64,000 nucleotides of DNA from Aphanomyces cochlioides (lineage: Eukaryota; Oomycota; Saprolegniomycetes; Saprolegniales; Verrucalvaceae): NCBI GenBank assembly GCA_019828595.1, contig JAHQRK010000014.1, positions 620,001 to 684,000 on the forward strand, in the 5' to 3' direction. Below the pieces are notes generated by a model. That model ran no database searches, was not told the DNA's origin, and saw nothing but the letters and a program-made list of their open reading frames with translations. How positions within the stretch are numbered: position 1 is the first letter of the stretch; every line of letters starts with the position of its first letter. The translations under genes were made by a program, and so were the position numbers. This document shows positions 21,523 to 32,079 of this stretch, in pieces.

Positions 21523-22773
21523 TCCAAGTTGTCTCACGTCTCACGCCATTGACTGATCCGGGCAATGATATGCACATGGATTCATTCCCCCTTGAAGAAC
21601 CCTCGAGGTTTCAGGCGTCATTCAAGCAAACTCTTATAACAATGTCTGAAGCTGATCCCCCTAATTTCTTTGCTATAAACTTTCTCCAATAGCCTCAAGT
21701 GAAACTAAATGCGCCTTGCTCTACTCATCCAACGTTAGGCTCATAACTTCAGTTCATTCCATATAAACTTATATATAATAAATATAGTTCAAAATATTAT
21801 ATTTGAAAGTATTTCTAAGTTGATCCGATGCGATGTCTCCCTTCAAGACAAATATTCTCAAAAGCATATCAAGACGCTGGTGACGGACATTTCATTCTCA
21901 TTGCTGCAGACGATCTCTGACATCACTTCAAGAACGTATATTACAAATATGACCTGTTACTCTTTATAGATACATGCAAGAGGCAACGCACTGTCAACTT
22001 GAAGGATGGCTTGAGTGTTATCAAGCACAAAAGAAATCAGAGCTTTGGGGTGTCCTGCTCGTTCAATCAAGGAAAGCATCATCAGTTAAAAAGTGGCCGT
22101 GGTACGATGAATTTTATCACGAGATCGGACTGACCTCCATCCATTGACCTTTGGATTGGTCGGAACCTCAAGGATGTCGTTTGCGACCACGCTAATTTAC
22201 GCTATAATTGCTGATACTCGCACCACAGGCTTTCGAGAAAAGATCTGCCTGAAACGATAGCCTCATATCTCCTGTACAGACCAGAATCCATCGAAGAAAA
22301 CCTCCACACGTTATCTACTGTCGCAAGCGAACTCCCACTCTTTTCCAACCGAAGTCCGTGATGCCCTCATGCACAATGCAGTACTTATCGTTCAAAATAT
22401 CCTAGCATTAAATGTTCAAAATATATTCAACTAAATATGTCAAGTACTATACAAATCCCAAGTGTTTTCTCTTCTTCATTTTCGATATTTTCTGCAAAAG
22501 TTCGCTCAAAATAGCTTCTCAGACCAAGTCCAATCTGAATTTCTTGGTTCATGCATGTTTTCGTAACCGTTTGTCCGTTAAATGACGATTTATTTGGAAT
22601 CGACCAAGCAAATCGCTCGATTTTGTTGAAGTTGTTCGGAATTATGGGTTGTTTGAGTTCCATCACATTATTTTTAGACAAGTATACACATTTTCATAGA
22701 ACATAAAAAAGGAGATGAAAAATCGAAGAAATATAAAAAACAAGTAGCTCGACGATAAAATGGAGAATTTTGA
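21523..22773. other. Intergenic, AT-rich
   Basis: About 1.25 kb with no gene I can support. A minus frame at 22427-22681 (84 aa, Lys/Asn/Glu-rich) has no recognisable domain. Confidence 0.4.
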
Positions 22774-22836
22774 TTGGCTCGATGGACTGCCGCATGTTTT
22801 CCCATGACCTGCTGCGTCTCCATGCCAGAATTGAAA

Positions 22837-23748
22837 ATGACAAATAGATCGAAAACCACGTTGGCAACCTCGGCGACGACGATGCCGACGCTCAGTGGAA
22901 CGCATTCCATCGTGGCTGGCGTGTTTGCCGGCTGCGTCACGCGCTCTTGCACGTCCCCCCTCGATGTGCTCAAAATTATCTTTCAAGTGAACCAGTTCCA
23001 AGCGCATCGCTCGCTTCCAACTGTGTGCCAGCAACTGTACATGACGGAAGGACTTCGAGGCTTCTGGAAGGGCAATCTTGCAGGCTGCTTCCGTCTTGGA
23101 TCCTATGCTGGCGTCAAGTTTAGTGTGTTTGATACCCTCCAGTCAACCAGCAAGACAACCTCCAGTCATGTTGGCAAAGCCACCCATGGTGCCATTGCTG
23201 GCATGTGTGCGACTTTGATTGCGTACCCGTTGGAAGTCGTACGCACTCGAATCATCCTCCAGCGATCTGGTCGAAGCATCCCTGCTGAAGTTACCCAGAT
23301 CTACCGCTCTGAAGGCGTCCGTGGGCTCTACCGTGGTTGCCTCTCCGGCTTAGTCGGCTCGATCCCGTTCGAAGGGGTTCAGTTTGCATGCTACGAGTAT
23401 TGCAAGAGCTACGCCGTTCAACAACGCTGGCCAGCTTGGCGTTGGCCCGAATCCAAGCAATCGCTCAACTCGGTCGACTACCTCGTCATTGGCAGTGTGT
23501 CGGGTGCCATCGCCCAACTGGCGTCGTATCCGTTTGACAGTGTGAAGAAGCGCCTCCAAGCTGACACGTTGGCCAAACACAAGCAGTACAGCGGAATGCT
23601 CGACTGCTTCGACAAGGTTATCCGTGATGAAGGAGCCCTGGCATTGTACAGAGGAACCCTTCCCAACATGGTCCGCGTCGTTCCTTATGCTGCTGTCATG
23701 TTTGCGTCCTATGAAGCCGCCAAAGGCTTCCTGTCCAAGTTGTCGTAG
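22837..23748 (+). CDS. Mitochondrial carrier family (SLC25-type) protein
   Basis: 303 aa from the ATG at 22837; in-frame ATGs at 22774 and 22822 are also open, but the chosen start matches the N-terminal length of the paralogs. The carrier signatures are SPLDVLK, YPLEVVR and YPFDSVK. Other hallmarks are GFWKGNLAGCFRLGSYAGVKF, GLYRGCLSGLVGSIPFEGVQFACYEYCK and ALYRGTLPNMVRVVPYAAVMFASYE. It is most similar to the carrier at 7678-8655 (same WPAWRW... and DYLVIGS segments before the third repeat). Inner-membrane solute exchange is expected; the substrate is unknown. It is intact. Relics of a related carrier lie at about 28.2-28.45 and 35.8-36.06 kb. Confidence 0.9.
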   Translation: MTNRSKTTLATSATTMPTLSGTHSIVAGVFAGCVTRSCTSPLDVLKIIFQVNQFQAHRSLPTVCQQLYMTEGLRGFWKGNLAGCFRLGSYAGVKFSVFDTLQSTSKTTSSHVGKATHGAIAGMCATLIAYPLEVVRTRIILQRSGRSIPAEVTQIYRSEGVRGLYRGCLSGLVGSIPFEGVQFACYEYCKSYAVQQRWPAWRWPESKQSLNSVDYLVIGSVSGAIAQLASYPFDSVKKRLQADTLAKHKQYSGMLDCFDKVIRDEGALALYRGTLPNMVRVVPYAAVMFASYEAAKGFLSKLS

Positions 23749-24233
23749 TGGCTTGAATGCGTCGATGTGTTGGTCGTTCATTATTTTATTCCCGTGTACT
23801 GTACTCGATTGTAAATTTACAGCAAGGAAATCTTATCGTCTTCATGCTGTTTGCTGCACTCCAGCTCGTAAACTGGATAGATTGGATGGCTGTCGTGGTG
23901 GATCAAGTACTCTGTCGTCTGTCTTGTCGTCACATCGATGCGAAAATCTCGATACTCTCTTGAAACTCCATAACTATGACTTTCTCTCGCTTTGGATTGC
24001 GTCAGGAGCAAAGAATGAAAAGATTCTCCCAATCCTCTTAACCCGTCATTGAAACAATCCCAAGACTCGCACATTGACACGCACGAGATAATGTTCGACG
24101 TCGCATGTCCATGTTGAGTTTTAGTTGAAGAGGCAAGATTGACTTGTCTTCGGAATTCACAGAAAAATAATCCAACTATGTATTGACTTGTTATCGGAAT
24201 TTGCTGAGAGGAATCTCGGCTTGTAAATTTTGT

Positions 24234-24350
24234 ATTTTGGAAAATACAGGACAAATATTCTGTGGATGCATACAAACGGCAATATTTGTCCGATGTTTTC
24301 CGGAGAATGACTTGTCTTCGGAATTAACAGAAAAATAATCCTTCTATGTA
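24234..24350 (+). repeat. 117-bp dispersed repeat, copy 1
   Basis: Nearly identical to 25239-25354 (one indel and a few substitutions over the block). A further partial copy of its last 40 bp is at about 24139-24178. Its end overlaps the start of the 222-bp repeat. Non-coding. Confidence 0.85.
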
Positions 24351-24570
24351 TATTTCAGCCAATCAATAGTTATTAAAAGTTGTGCGGTGTTTAATTGGCC
24401 AAAAACACAAGTCATGAGACAGCGACTCTTACGTGCAAGTCTCAAATGGCAATCGAAAATGCCTTTATTGACTTCAAAAGGCAGGCAATCATCAGCACAC
24501 TTGAGACTACCTTAGAGTTTAGTGTTTGTTCTAAGGGTGTTTAAATTGATGGTAATTAACTTTCGCCTGA
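24349..24570 (+). repeat. 222-bp direct repeat, copy 1
   Basis: Identical by eye over 222 bp to 27985-28206, in the same orientation, with abrupt loss of similarity on both sides. The two copies bracket a 3.4-kb segment that contains the Harbinger element at 25562-27915. Confidence 0.9.
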
Positions 24571-25561
24571 ATGAAGTTGTTATGATAAGTGACTCTGGAG
24601 ACAAATTTGAATTTGAATTGGCTCTTTGAAAATGCTGCATGTTGACACGTACTAGCTGTTATTCTTTTGAAACACACTTTGCATGTAGACCTTCACTTAG
24701 TTTATATAAGCTCAGTAGTGATGAGAAGTGTATCCAGTGATTATCCTAAACGATATCAATTTACTATTACACCACACGATGACCGATTGAGTATATGCGT
24801 ATGGCTCATGGCACATCTGATGTCTGGACAAGTTCCTGTGGCATTTCATCGTATGAATCACTCACTACAGGCTTGCTCGTAGCAAAAGCAATTTACCCCC
24901 TTGTTTTGATTGCTGACGTATGATAACGACGCTTTTCTCGATGTTTTTAGTTATATCTCAATAAGTTCTAAAGGATTGCAGTAGCGTATGACATATCTCT
25001 AATATAACGATGAGTGATAAAACCACGCTAGATTCCAGCCATAAGTTGAAATGAATGTGTTTTGCTCCCTGGTTCTCTTGATGCTATTTTTGGGATTTTC
25101 TCGAAATGTGATTGGCTCATTTTCCCACAGAAAAATCCTTCTGTGGATTGCATTCCATTCGCATTCCACTCAAACTTTATGTTATTTCATACAAAACGTA
25201 GTACTACAAATAATTAAAACATGAAAAGAATTTTGAGTATTTTGGAAAATACAGGACAAATATTCTGTGGATGCATACAAACGGCGATATTTGTCCGATG
25301 TTTCCGGAGAATGACTTGTCTTCGGAATTCACAGAAAAATAATCCTACTATGTATTGTGGTTTTAATAAAAAACTGGAGTCGTGCGGAATAAATTTTGAC
25401 GCAAGCAAATTGACGCAACAATTGACGAATAAAAATTTCAATTGAAAAGAAATTGAATGTTTCGAGCATGTTTTTCAAACATTTAAAATGTTTCAAATTG
25501 CAGTATTTAATGGTAATGATCGAGGGCAATATAAGAAATTGTTTGCGTAAACTTTAAATAG
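24571..25561. other. Intergenic, repeat-bearing
   Basis: Apart from the 116-bp repeat copy at 25239-25354 I see no gene. The short plus frame at 24667-24882 has no recognisable domain. Confidence 0.4.
25239..25354 (+). repeat. 117-bp dispersed repeat, copy 2
   Basis: Second copy of the block at 24234-24350. Shared landmarks are AATACAGGACAAATATTC, GATGCATACAAACGGC and CGGAGAATGACTTGTCTTCG. Confidence 0.85.
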
Positions 25562-25690
25562 TGGACGGCTTCCAAAACCTCATCTTTTTATTTGCGAGCC
25601 TTCGCATTTCTTTTTCTTTTTTAATAAAGAAAGCATATTTGCGAAGACCGTTTTTTGGTCTTCGCATTTCTATATTTGTGTTCAATTTGA

Positions 25691-26547
25691 ATGGCTGCAG
25701 CATCAAGCAAGAAGCGTGGACGAGGCAAGGGCTGGTGCGCCGAGTCCGTCAATTACATGCTGGATCAAGTGGAAGACATTAGACCACTTGGAAGGAATGG
25801 ATGGCTCAAGGTGGAGCGAGCCTTCAACTCATCCAACTTTGCTGAGCGCGATGCGGACGCTCTGAAGCGGAAGTATGTTGCGCTCAAGAATCACTCAAAA
25901 CTGACCGGAGACCCGGATTGTCCCCCAGATGTTGCCCGGGCGAAAAGAATATGCCGTGCAATCGACATGCAAGCGTCGGTTCTTCCTCTCTCCGACGACC
26001 GAGACGCCGACGGCTACGAGAGCAATGACGACAACTCAACAAGAGGAGGTGCCAGTATAAATCCATTCCATTTTTACAATAAAATATAGACATTGAAGAG
26101 GAAACTCATGCACGCGAATACCCACGTGATGACAAGCCCAACCGCACTGGCATGTCGATGAACGAGCTTATCGAATTAAGCAAAGAATTAAGAAAGCGGA
26201 GCGGCGGATCATTCTCTGAGACTGCGTCGTCGTCTGGTACACTCTCTTACACTGCAAAGAGACGTCAAAACTTGGACAAGTTTATCGATGGGGCCATGGC
26301 AACAAAGAACGACTCCTCGGACTTCATGTCTATGATGATAATGATGGACGAACGCGCGGCAGCACGTGAAGAACGCCGTCTTGAACAAGAAGAAGCGCGT
26401 GAAGAACGGCGAATGCAACGCGAATATCAATGGCAACGGGAACAGAGAGACAACAGAAAGCCGATGAGGAGCGCTTTGAAAGGGAGCGCCGTCGAGACGA
26501 GTTTCAGATGGCTTTGCTAGGCAAGCTATTTAGCTCGAACAAGTGAC
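25691..26547 (+). CDS. SANT/DUF6818-like DNA-binding ORF of Harbinger element
   Basis: Exon 1 (25691 to about 26047) encodes a basic tag KKRGRGKGW followed by a trihelix-like domain: VNYMLDQVEDIRPLGRNGWLKVERAFN, then DALKRKYVALKNHSKLTGDPDCPPDVARAKRI. This layout matches the DUF6818-type Myb/SANT-like proteins common in oomycete transposons (family name from memory). A probable intron ends at about 26090. Exon 2 encodes a linker RTGMSMNELIELSKELRKR and a long Glu/Arg coiled coil (EERRLEQEEAREERRMQRE). A one-base shift near 26450 breaks the frame; in the other frame the coil continues EERFERERRRDEFQMALLGKLF to a stop at about 26545. In PIF/Harbinger elements such a protein binds DNA and recruits the transposase. 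Confidence 0.65.
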
Positions 26548-26589
26548 AAGGATTTATCATGAATAAACTTTACTTGCTTTGAATCTTTC

Positions 26590-27792
26590 TTACACTCCAA
26601 AAACGTTCTTGATTTCGCTTATTCCAGTGCGACGAACGCGGAAATTGTACAAACGAAAGATGTTGTTGAGTCGTACGGCTCTCAAATCGGGGTCAAACGG
26701 TAGTGGAAGTTGAAGTTGTCGGTACACTTTTCCAACGGCTCCCATTCCCCACTCCGCTGCTTGTCGCAATGAGTCTATCGAGTCACTCATCGCCTGCAAG
26801 GCAAGACGGCACTCGGGCGGCTGTCTATCTAGATCGCCTTCCTTTAGTGGCGTTATCACTTTGCCTTCACAACGGCCTGTCACGGGAAACGCAGAGTCAG
26901 CGACAATTTTCATTCCCGTCGCCAAGACACCCCGTCGTGCAATAAACTCTTGGAGTCGACGGCTGACCTCACCGTCGTTCCAAGAGCCTGGACAGTTATG
27001 CCGTCCCCAAATCAATGTTCCATCCAAGCTAAAGCAGAGTACACCAATAACAAAGCCCGACTGCAGCCAACCTAATAGAAAGCACATGTCATAGAACGTT
27101 AATGGATAGAGATTGTATTTACCATTATATAGAGCATTTTGCAAATCCGTTCGACTGGGCGCTTGGACGCGGAAGTTTTTGCCGTCCAAAAAGGCAAATA
27201 CACCATGAACAAGTGGCTCTCGCGCGTTTGATTTTTCAGCCCAAATCGTTTGAGTCTGTTGATCCGGCCATACGATTCGAGAATCACCCAGGCTTTCAAG
27301 GGCATGAGAGAGGGCTATTTCGGCTTTGCGTATGACTCTTGAAAACGTCGCTGGTGCCACACCGAAGAGTTCCTGGAGGGTTTTGTGCTCGACGGCTGCT
27401 GTATAATAATGGAGAAGCATGGCCAGGACAGCATGAGTATACGGGATCCGTGGAGGTCGTCCTCCACGGCCATATCGTGAGTGAACCTTGTAATGCTTTG
27501 AAAACTCTAATAATAGATTGTCAAATGCCCGTGGCGGTAATGAGACTGTTGAGATGAACGATGGGGTGTGACGGGATGAATACATGAAGAACCATGGCGA
27601 TTGCTCTTGGTTCACGATTAAAGCCACTCCATGGATGGCACGTCCCTCCCTCAGCATCATTCGAACACGCAGTGCGCAGGCTATGCGGCGAAGCCGTTGC
27701 AGTCGTGCTGCGCGAGTCAGCAAGAGAATCAGCACCACCAGCATTTCCTTTATGAAATGCTCGAATATCGACCAATAAAAGTCTTCTTTCAT
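26590..27792 (-). CDS. HARBI1-like (DDE_Tnp_4) transposase
   Basis: Open for 400 codons. A 51-nt in-frame stretch at 27072-27122 has GTAAAT...TTAG ends and probably is an intron, giving 383 aa. DDE-type residues are visible: VFAFLDGKNF (first Asp), CPGSWNDGEV (second Asp), VADSAFP, and RQAAEWGMGAVGKVYRQL carrying the Glu. An N-terminal hydrophobic/basic segment precedes the catalytic domain. The N-terminal and C-terminal parts have close relatives at 54704-54930 (+) and 56557-57373 (-). This frame is intact, so it could still act in trans. Confidence 0.8.
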   Translation of the reverse strand: MKEDFYWSIFEHFIKEMLVVLILLLTRAARLQRLRRIACALRVRMMLREGRAIHGVALIVNQEQSPWFFMYSSRHTPSFISTVSLPPRAFDNLLLEFSKHYKVHSRYGRGGRPPRIPYTHAVLAMLLHYYTAAVEHKTLQELFGVAPATFSRVIRKAEIALSHALESLGDSRIVWPDQQTQTIWAEKSNAREPLVHGVFAFLDGKNFRVQAPSRTDLQNALYNGKYNLYPLTFYDMCFLLGWLQSGFVIGVLCFSLDGTLIWGRHNCPGSWNDGEVSRRLQEFIARRGVLATGMKIVADSAFPVTGRCEGKVITPLKEGDLDRQPPECRLALQAMSDSIDSLRQAAEWGMGAVGKVYRQLQLPLPFDPDLRAVRLNNIFRLYNFRVRRTGISEIKNVFGV

Positions 27793-27984
27793 GTTCTAAG
27801 AATACTCATGTTTTGGAGACAAAATCACTCACAAAACATTTCTTTTTGCTCTGTAAAAAAATACAAAAAAGATGAGGTGACACAAAAAGAAAGATGAGGT
27901 TTTGGAAGCCGTCCAGTGTATGCGTCAATTAATTGAAACATTTTCAAAACATCTCAAATTACCAGTTTTGGACCCAAACGACAA

Positions 27985-28206
27985 TATATTTCAGCCAATC
28001 AATAGTTATTAAAAGTTGTGCGGTGTTTAATTGGCCAAAAACACAAGTCATGAGACAGCGACTCTTACGTGCAAGTCTCAAATGGCAATCGAAAATGCCT
28101 TTATTGACTTCAAAAGGCAGGCAATCATCAGCACACTTGAGACTACCTTAGAGTTTAGTGTTTGTTCTAAGGGTGTTTAAATTGATGGTAATTAACTTTC
28201 GCCTGA
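27985..28206 (+). repeat. 222-bp direct repeat, copy 2
   Basis: Second identical copy of 24349-24570. It lies just outside the right end of the Harbinger element and directly abuts a carrier relic. Confidence 0.9.
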
Positions 28207-28450
28207 CTTCTACGGTATGTTTCCTCCAAACACATTCGAGGGTCATGAGCGCTTCTTCGCCACCTCCGAGCTACAGTCCTCAATACTTGTCGAACCGCAT
28301 GAATCGACAGCATGCCAGGAATTGCAGACAAACGAAGGAGTTGGTGTCGTCTGGAAGGGCCACTTCGCAGGTTGCTGCCTCGGATCCCATGCTAACGTTA
28401 AGTTTACGTGCTTGATTTCCATTCTTTCACACACATATGCATCTTGGGCT
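28207..28450 (+). pseudogene. Mitochondrial carrier relic
   Basis: The reading VWKGHFAGCCLGSHANVKFTCLIS (about 28347-28425) aligns with GFWKGNLAGCFRLGSYAGVKFSVFD of the carrier at 22.8 kb, and the DNA similarity is plain across about 85 bp. No carrier signature motif is preserved and the rest is not recognisable. It is a fragment of one repeat of a carrier, not expressed as a functional protein. Confidence 0.65.
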
Positions 28451-28899
28451 CGCAGGCAGATCTACACCGTTATGAACTTTAGACATGGCATATTGAATAA
28501 TTTACGACCTGGCTTTCGTTATGATTGAATTGAAATGTCCACGCTATTGATTCCATTCCATCGCTTTGTCGTTGTTCCCATGCCGTCCTGTGTAAATGGA
28601 TAAGTCTTGAGGGGACTTATTTGAGTTACAGTTCTAAAACAGTGAGAAGCGGGGACATGGCATCTCGACAGCTCGTTGAAGTTGTTTGGGTCTTGTAGTC
28701 GCAATCCCTCGGTGGATCATTCATAAGAATACATTACGCGACAGCTAATCTCTACAAAGCAGTGATGATGATGATACGTTTCGCGTTGACTTTGTTAAGG
28801 TCTTCGCATACGTAGCTAACAATACCGGCGGCGGACATCTCTTTGGGAGATTTCAGTGCCGTCCATCATGTCGGCGTGCTGCTCTACAAAGCAGTGGAC
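28451..28899. other. Spacer
   Basis: No gene seen. It contains the duplicated string TCTACAAAGCAGTG (about 28752 and 28883). Confidence 0.4.
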
Positions 28900-29256
28900 T
28901 TGGTAAAGTTAGCATGGCAAGTACAATGCGTTGGTAGCTGCTAGCAGGATAGTAGCTGAACTTGACAGAGAACACTATGGGCAAAATCATGTTGCAGTGA
29001 CTTGCAAGAAGCACCGACGACGTCCAACAGATCCTGGAGCTGATCCTACCACGCACAGGCAATCACAACGACGATTCGAAGAATCTATACCTTGGCGTAC
29101 ACGCCAGGTTGCTGGTGTCAAGATCGTGATATTCATTAGAACTCCTTATCAAAAACGCTGGAAATTCAGATAACGCAGGAGTCCATAAGAACTGGGTTTA
29201 TTTCTCTGTCAAATCGACATAAGCTTATGTGAGCTGGTTCCAATAGAGTGTATTGT

Positions 29257-29715
29257 TTATACACAAGAATTCACGGTGCATGCATCATTTTCCAGAATTA
29301 GTAAGGCAATACTATATATAGTATACAGTAAAGTGAGAAACAAATTTGAGAGGTAAAATATCGATAAATAGAGGTATTCAATTAAACAGAATGTTGAGTG
29401 TGACTTCACCCTTTTGATTGGTTTGATGATTGAAAGTATCAAACATCGGCTTGGTATGCGGCTAACGGCAAGTTTTCTGTACGTCTTGTAATTAGGCATC
29501 AATTTGGCGCGATTTTCATCAATCCTGGTCGTCAACAGCCGAGATATTGTCTGCAACGATGGCATGCGCTCAAGGGACAGATTGGTCATGGCCCAGGAGG
29601 CAAATTCGGCCAAAGTAGCTGTTGGATTCGAATCAAAATGCTGGATAATGGGCAGCTTCTGTTGAAGGTTCAATCGTACGTATTTATTCTCTCGTGACGG
29701 CATGGGTAGACTCAA
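29257..29715 (-). pseudogene. pogo/Tigger-like transposase N-terminal fragment
   Basis: Reads from the ATG at 29715: basic start then LNLQQKLPIIQHFDSNPTATLAEFASWAM, a CENP-B-type helix-turn-helix as found at the N-terminus of pogo/Tigger transposases. A second helix set follows (MPSLQTISRLLTT). No catalytic domain follows; the frame runs into low-complexity sequence after about residue 90. It lies in the DNA nested inside the 607-bp element, and its tail overlaps the element end. Confidence 0.55.
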
Positions 29716-30787
29716 AATATGAAGTTCAAAGCTGGTTATGCTACGCCTCTTTAAATCGCTCCAACATTACTATGATAATTTATACTTATCACTCCATTAG
29801 TTTATGAGGTATATTAAATTTCACGTTTCCAATTTGGCGGAGTTTACTGTAGTATGTTTCAGTACTGAAGCAAGGTGTGGTGCCTTGCAAATTGCATAAA
29901 TGTATTTGAGAATTTTAACATTTCAAATATTTTATCTTTATGTTTTTATGGAATAAAAATAAATGTTCAAAGTTCAATTTCACACACACATTTGCAAGGC
30001 AACCTGCCTTGAGAAAGTTCTATCCAATAAAAATTCATAAATATAGAAAAATATTGCCCAATAGCTGAAAAGAAAGGATATGCTCGCAATGTCAAGCAGC
30101 AGCGACAACTTCACCGTGGAAGACGCACGCAGAAATAGGATAAGCAGGATACTGTAAGCTCGGACACTCGTGCAAGATATACGTTTGGAAAATAGTCAGA
30201 TTGTGAAATGAGCATCCCTTTTAGGTCGCCCACACTTGCTCCTACAACATTCAAGCTCGTCTACTGTGTGCTCGACAGATCTTAACACCTTTGTTTACAG
30301 TGACTTCCTTAAATTTATTATTCGGACAGTTAAAAACAAGCCTAATATTCAACCTGGTACCTAAAGAGTCTCTACAGGGATAGGCAAATGAGATCCTCAC
30401 CATAATCATTTGGCAAGATCGAAGAATTCTATTCAGGTACCAAGTATGACATAGAACTAAGTTATTCAGGATTTACTGGTCTGTTGTTAATCTTTACTTG
30501 TTGATTGAGAGACACGCAAAGAGACACACAAAATGGGTGTCTCTCAATCAACAGATTTGACAATGAATTCTTGTCTTGAGCCTTGTCTTCTCAAATGCAA
30601 ACAATCCACGAACATTTCGTTGTGATCTACTCAATGAGAGGACGCACGTCGTTGTCTTGAACGGCCTTCCTTGTCTCGAAAGCAACATGCTTGTTTTCAC
30701 AGAAAACAACCAATTATACTACAAGTTATTTTCAATTGGACAATATTCATAAGCAAGGTTGATCGCCTTGCAAATTCCATCAACAAG
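29288..30787. mobile_element. Approx. 1.5-kb insertion nested in the 607-bp element
   Basis: Interrupts the left 607-bp copy; TCA occurs at both junctions (29285-29287 and 30788-30790), compatible with a 3-bp target duplication. It holds the Tigger N-terminal fragment and short inverted matches of the type GGTGCCTTGCAAA (29876 and, inverted, about 29990-30004). No clear termini or complete gene. Boundaries are accurate to a few bases only. Confidence 0.55.
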
Positions 30788-31472
30788 TCAACATCTTACA
30801 CGACACAGTCATATGTGTGGCTCTATGAAAAACATTCATTTCTCTTTAAATTGGATGTTTTTGACCAATTAAGACTGTGAACATCTGAAATTTTTTCTTG
30901 CTCGTTCGCCCAAGTTGGTGACTTTGGGTGCGATTTGTGTGGAAAAGTGTGGATAATTTTTGACCAATCAGAATTCATTATTTCCAGCATTCCAGATTTA
31001 CAATAGATCGGCGTTTTTGATAGATATTAATAGAGAAATGCCGGTGATTTGTCAGTGTTTTTTTGCAAATGGGCCGTTTCAATCAAAGACGCATGAACAA
31101 ATCATCTCGTTCGTTTTTGCCGTCGACCTGCGATTGTGATGAATGCCCGCAACTTTGATACATGATAAAGTTGGTGCGTGAATAGGGGGTGTATATTCAT
31201 TTTTATGCAGTTATTTATCTGTTTTCCTGTTTTTGAAATGAAGCTCTATTGAAATCTTGGAGTGCGTTTGTCTCGAGGTCCTTCTCAGCATCTGGTGTCG
31301 TAGATGCCACGAAATCGTCATCAAGCTCTGGAGTGACACTCGTGGTCTTATGAGTGCCAAGGCACCATCCTTCCAAGATGTAGAACGCAGGGTTCATGAT
31401 GACAGCAAACGCGATGGTAATGTGCATTTGCATAAAAAGGCAGGCGAGGACGACACCGTCACGGCTTGCAGT

Positions 31473-32079
31473 AGAGCTTCATTTCTAAAATAGGAAAACA
31501 GATAAATAACCTGCATAAAAATGAATATACACCCCCTATTCACGCACCAACTTCGTCATGTATCAAAGTTGCGGTCATTCATCACAATCGCAGGTCGACG
31601 GCAAAAACGAATGAGATGATTTGTTCATGCGTCTTTGATTGAAACGGCCCATTTGCAAAAAAAACACTGACAAATCACCGGCATTTCTCTATCTATCAAA
31701 AACGCCGATCTATTGTAAATCTGGAATGCTGGAAATAATGAATTCTGATTGGTAAAAAAATTATCCACACTTTTCCACACAAATCGCACCCAAAGTCATT
31801 CACCAACTTGGGCGCAGAAGTTCACAGTCTTAATTGGTCAAAAACATCCAATTTAAAGAGAAATGAATGTTTTTGATAGAGCCACGCATCCTTTGCGAGA
31901 TGACTGTGTCGTGTAAGATGTTGATGCATTCTTGATTGCACCGTGAATTCTTGTGTATAAACAATACACTATATTGGAACCAGGTCACATAAGCTTATGT
32001 CGACTTGACAGAGAAATAAACCCGGTTCTTATGGATTCCTGCGTTATCTGAATTTCCAGCGTTTTTGATAAGGAGTTCT
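31473..32079 (+). mobile_element. 607-bp non-autonomous element, right copy
   Basis: Starts AGAGCTTC and ends in the complement of AGAACTCC. It is flanked by AGT on both sides (31470-31472 and 32080-32082) within the transporter relic. The neighbouring transporter sequence is contiguous when the element and one AGT are removed (GGCTTGCAGT / GAGCCCAAG, compared with the intact paralog). No ORF. This fits a MITE-like element with a 3-bp target duplication, as in PIF/Harbinger. Confidence 0.85.

Larger units (their letters stand above)
25562..27915. mobile_element. PIF/Harbinger-type element, about 2.35 kb
   Basis: Bounded by 26-bp terminal inverted repeats at 25562-25587 and 27890-27915, both beginning TGGACGGCTTCCAAAACC when read inward. 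Inside are two convergent genes: a SANT/DUF6818-like DNA-binding ORF (+) and a HARBI1-like DDE transposase (-). This is the usual two-gene layout of PIF/Harbinger elements. A target-site duplication is not obvious. The DNA-binding ORF carries a one-base frameshift, so the copy may no longer be autonomous. Confidence 0.85.
29138..31247 (-). mobile_element. 607-bp element, left copy, split by nested insertion
   Basis: Inverted relative to the copy at 31473-32079. Its ends read AGAACTCC (29138) and, inward from the right end, AGAGCTTC (31247). It is flanked by a 3-bp duplication ATT (29135-29137 and 31248-31250) within the transporter relic. The copy is interrupted between about 29288 and 30787 by 1.5 kb of other DNA; removing that gives the same 607-bp length. 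Identity to the right copy is roughly 95 percent by eye. It is non-coding, so it was probably mobilised by a transposase in trans. Confidence 0.8.

Noticed and set aside
24349..28206. LTR retrotransposon with 222-bp LTRs
   Set aside because: The repeats do not start TG or end CA. There is no reverse transcriptase, gag, primer-binding site or polypurine tract inside, and the interior is a DNA transposon.
29138..32079. A capture element (Pack-MULE style) carrying a transporter fragment between long inverted arms
   Set aside because: Each arm has its own 3-bp target duplication (ATT and AGT), and the transporter sequence is continuous outside the arms. Two independent insertions explain the data better.
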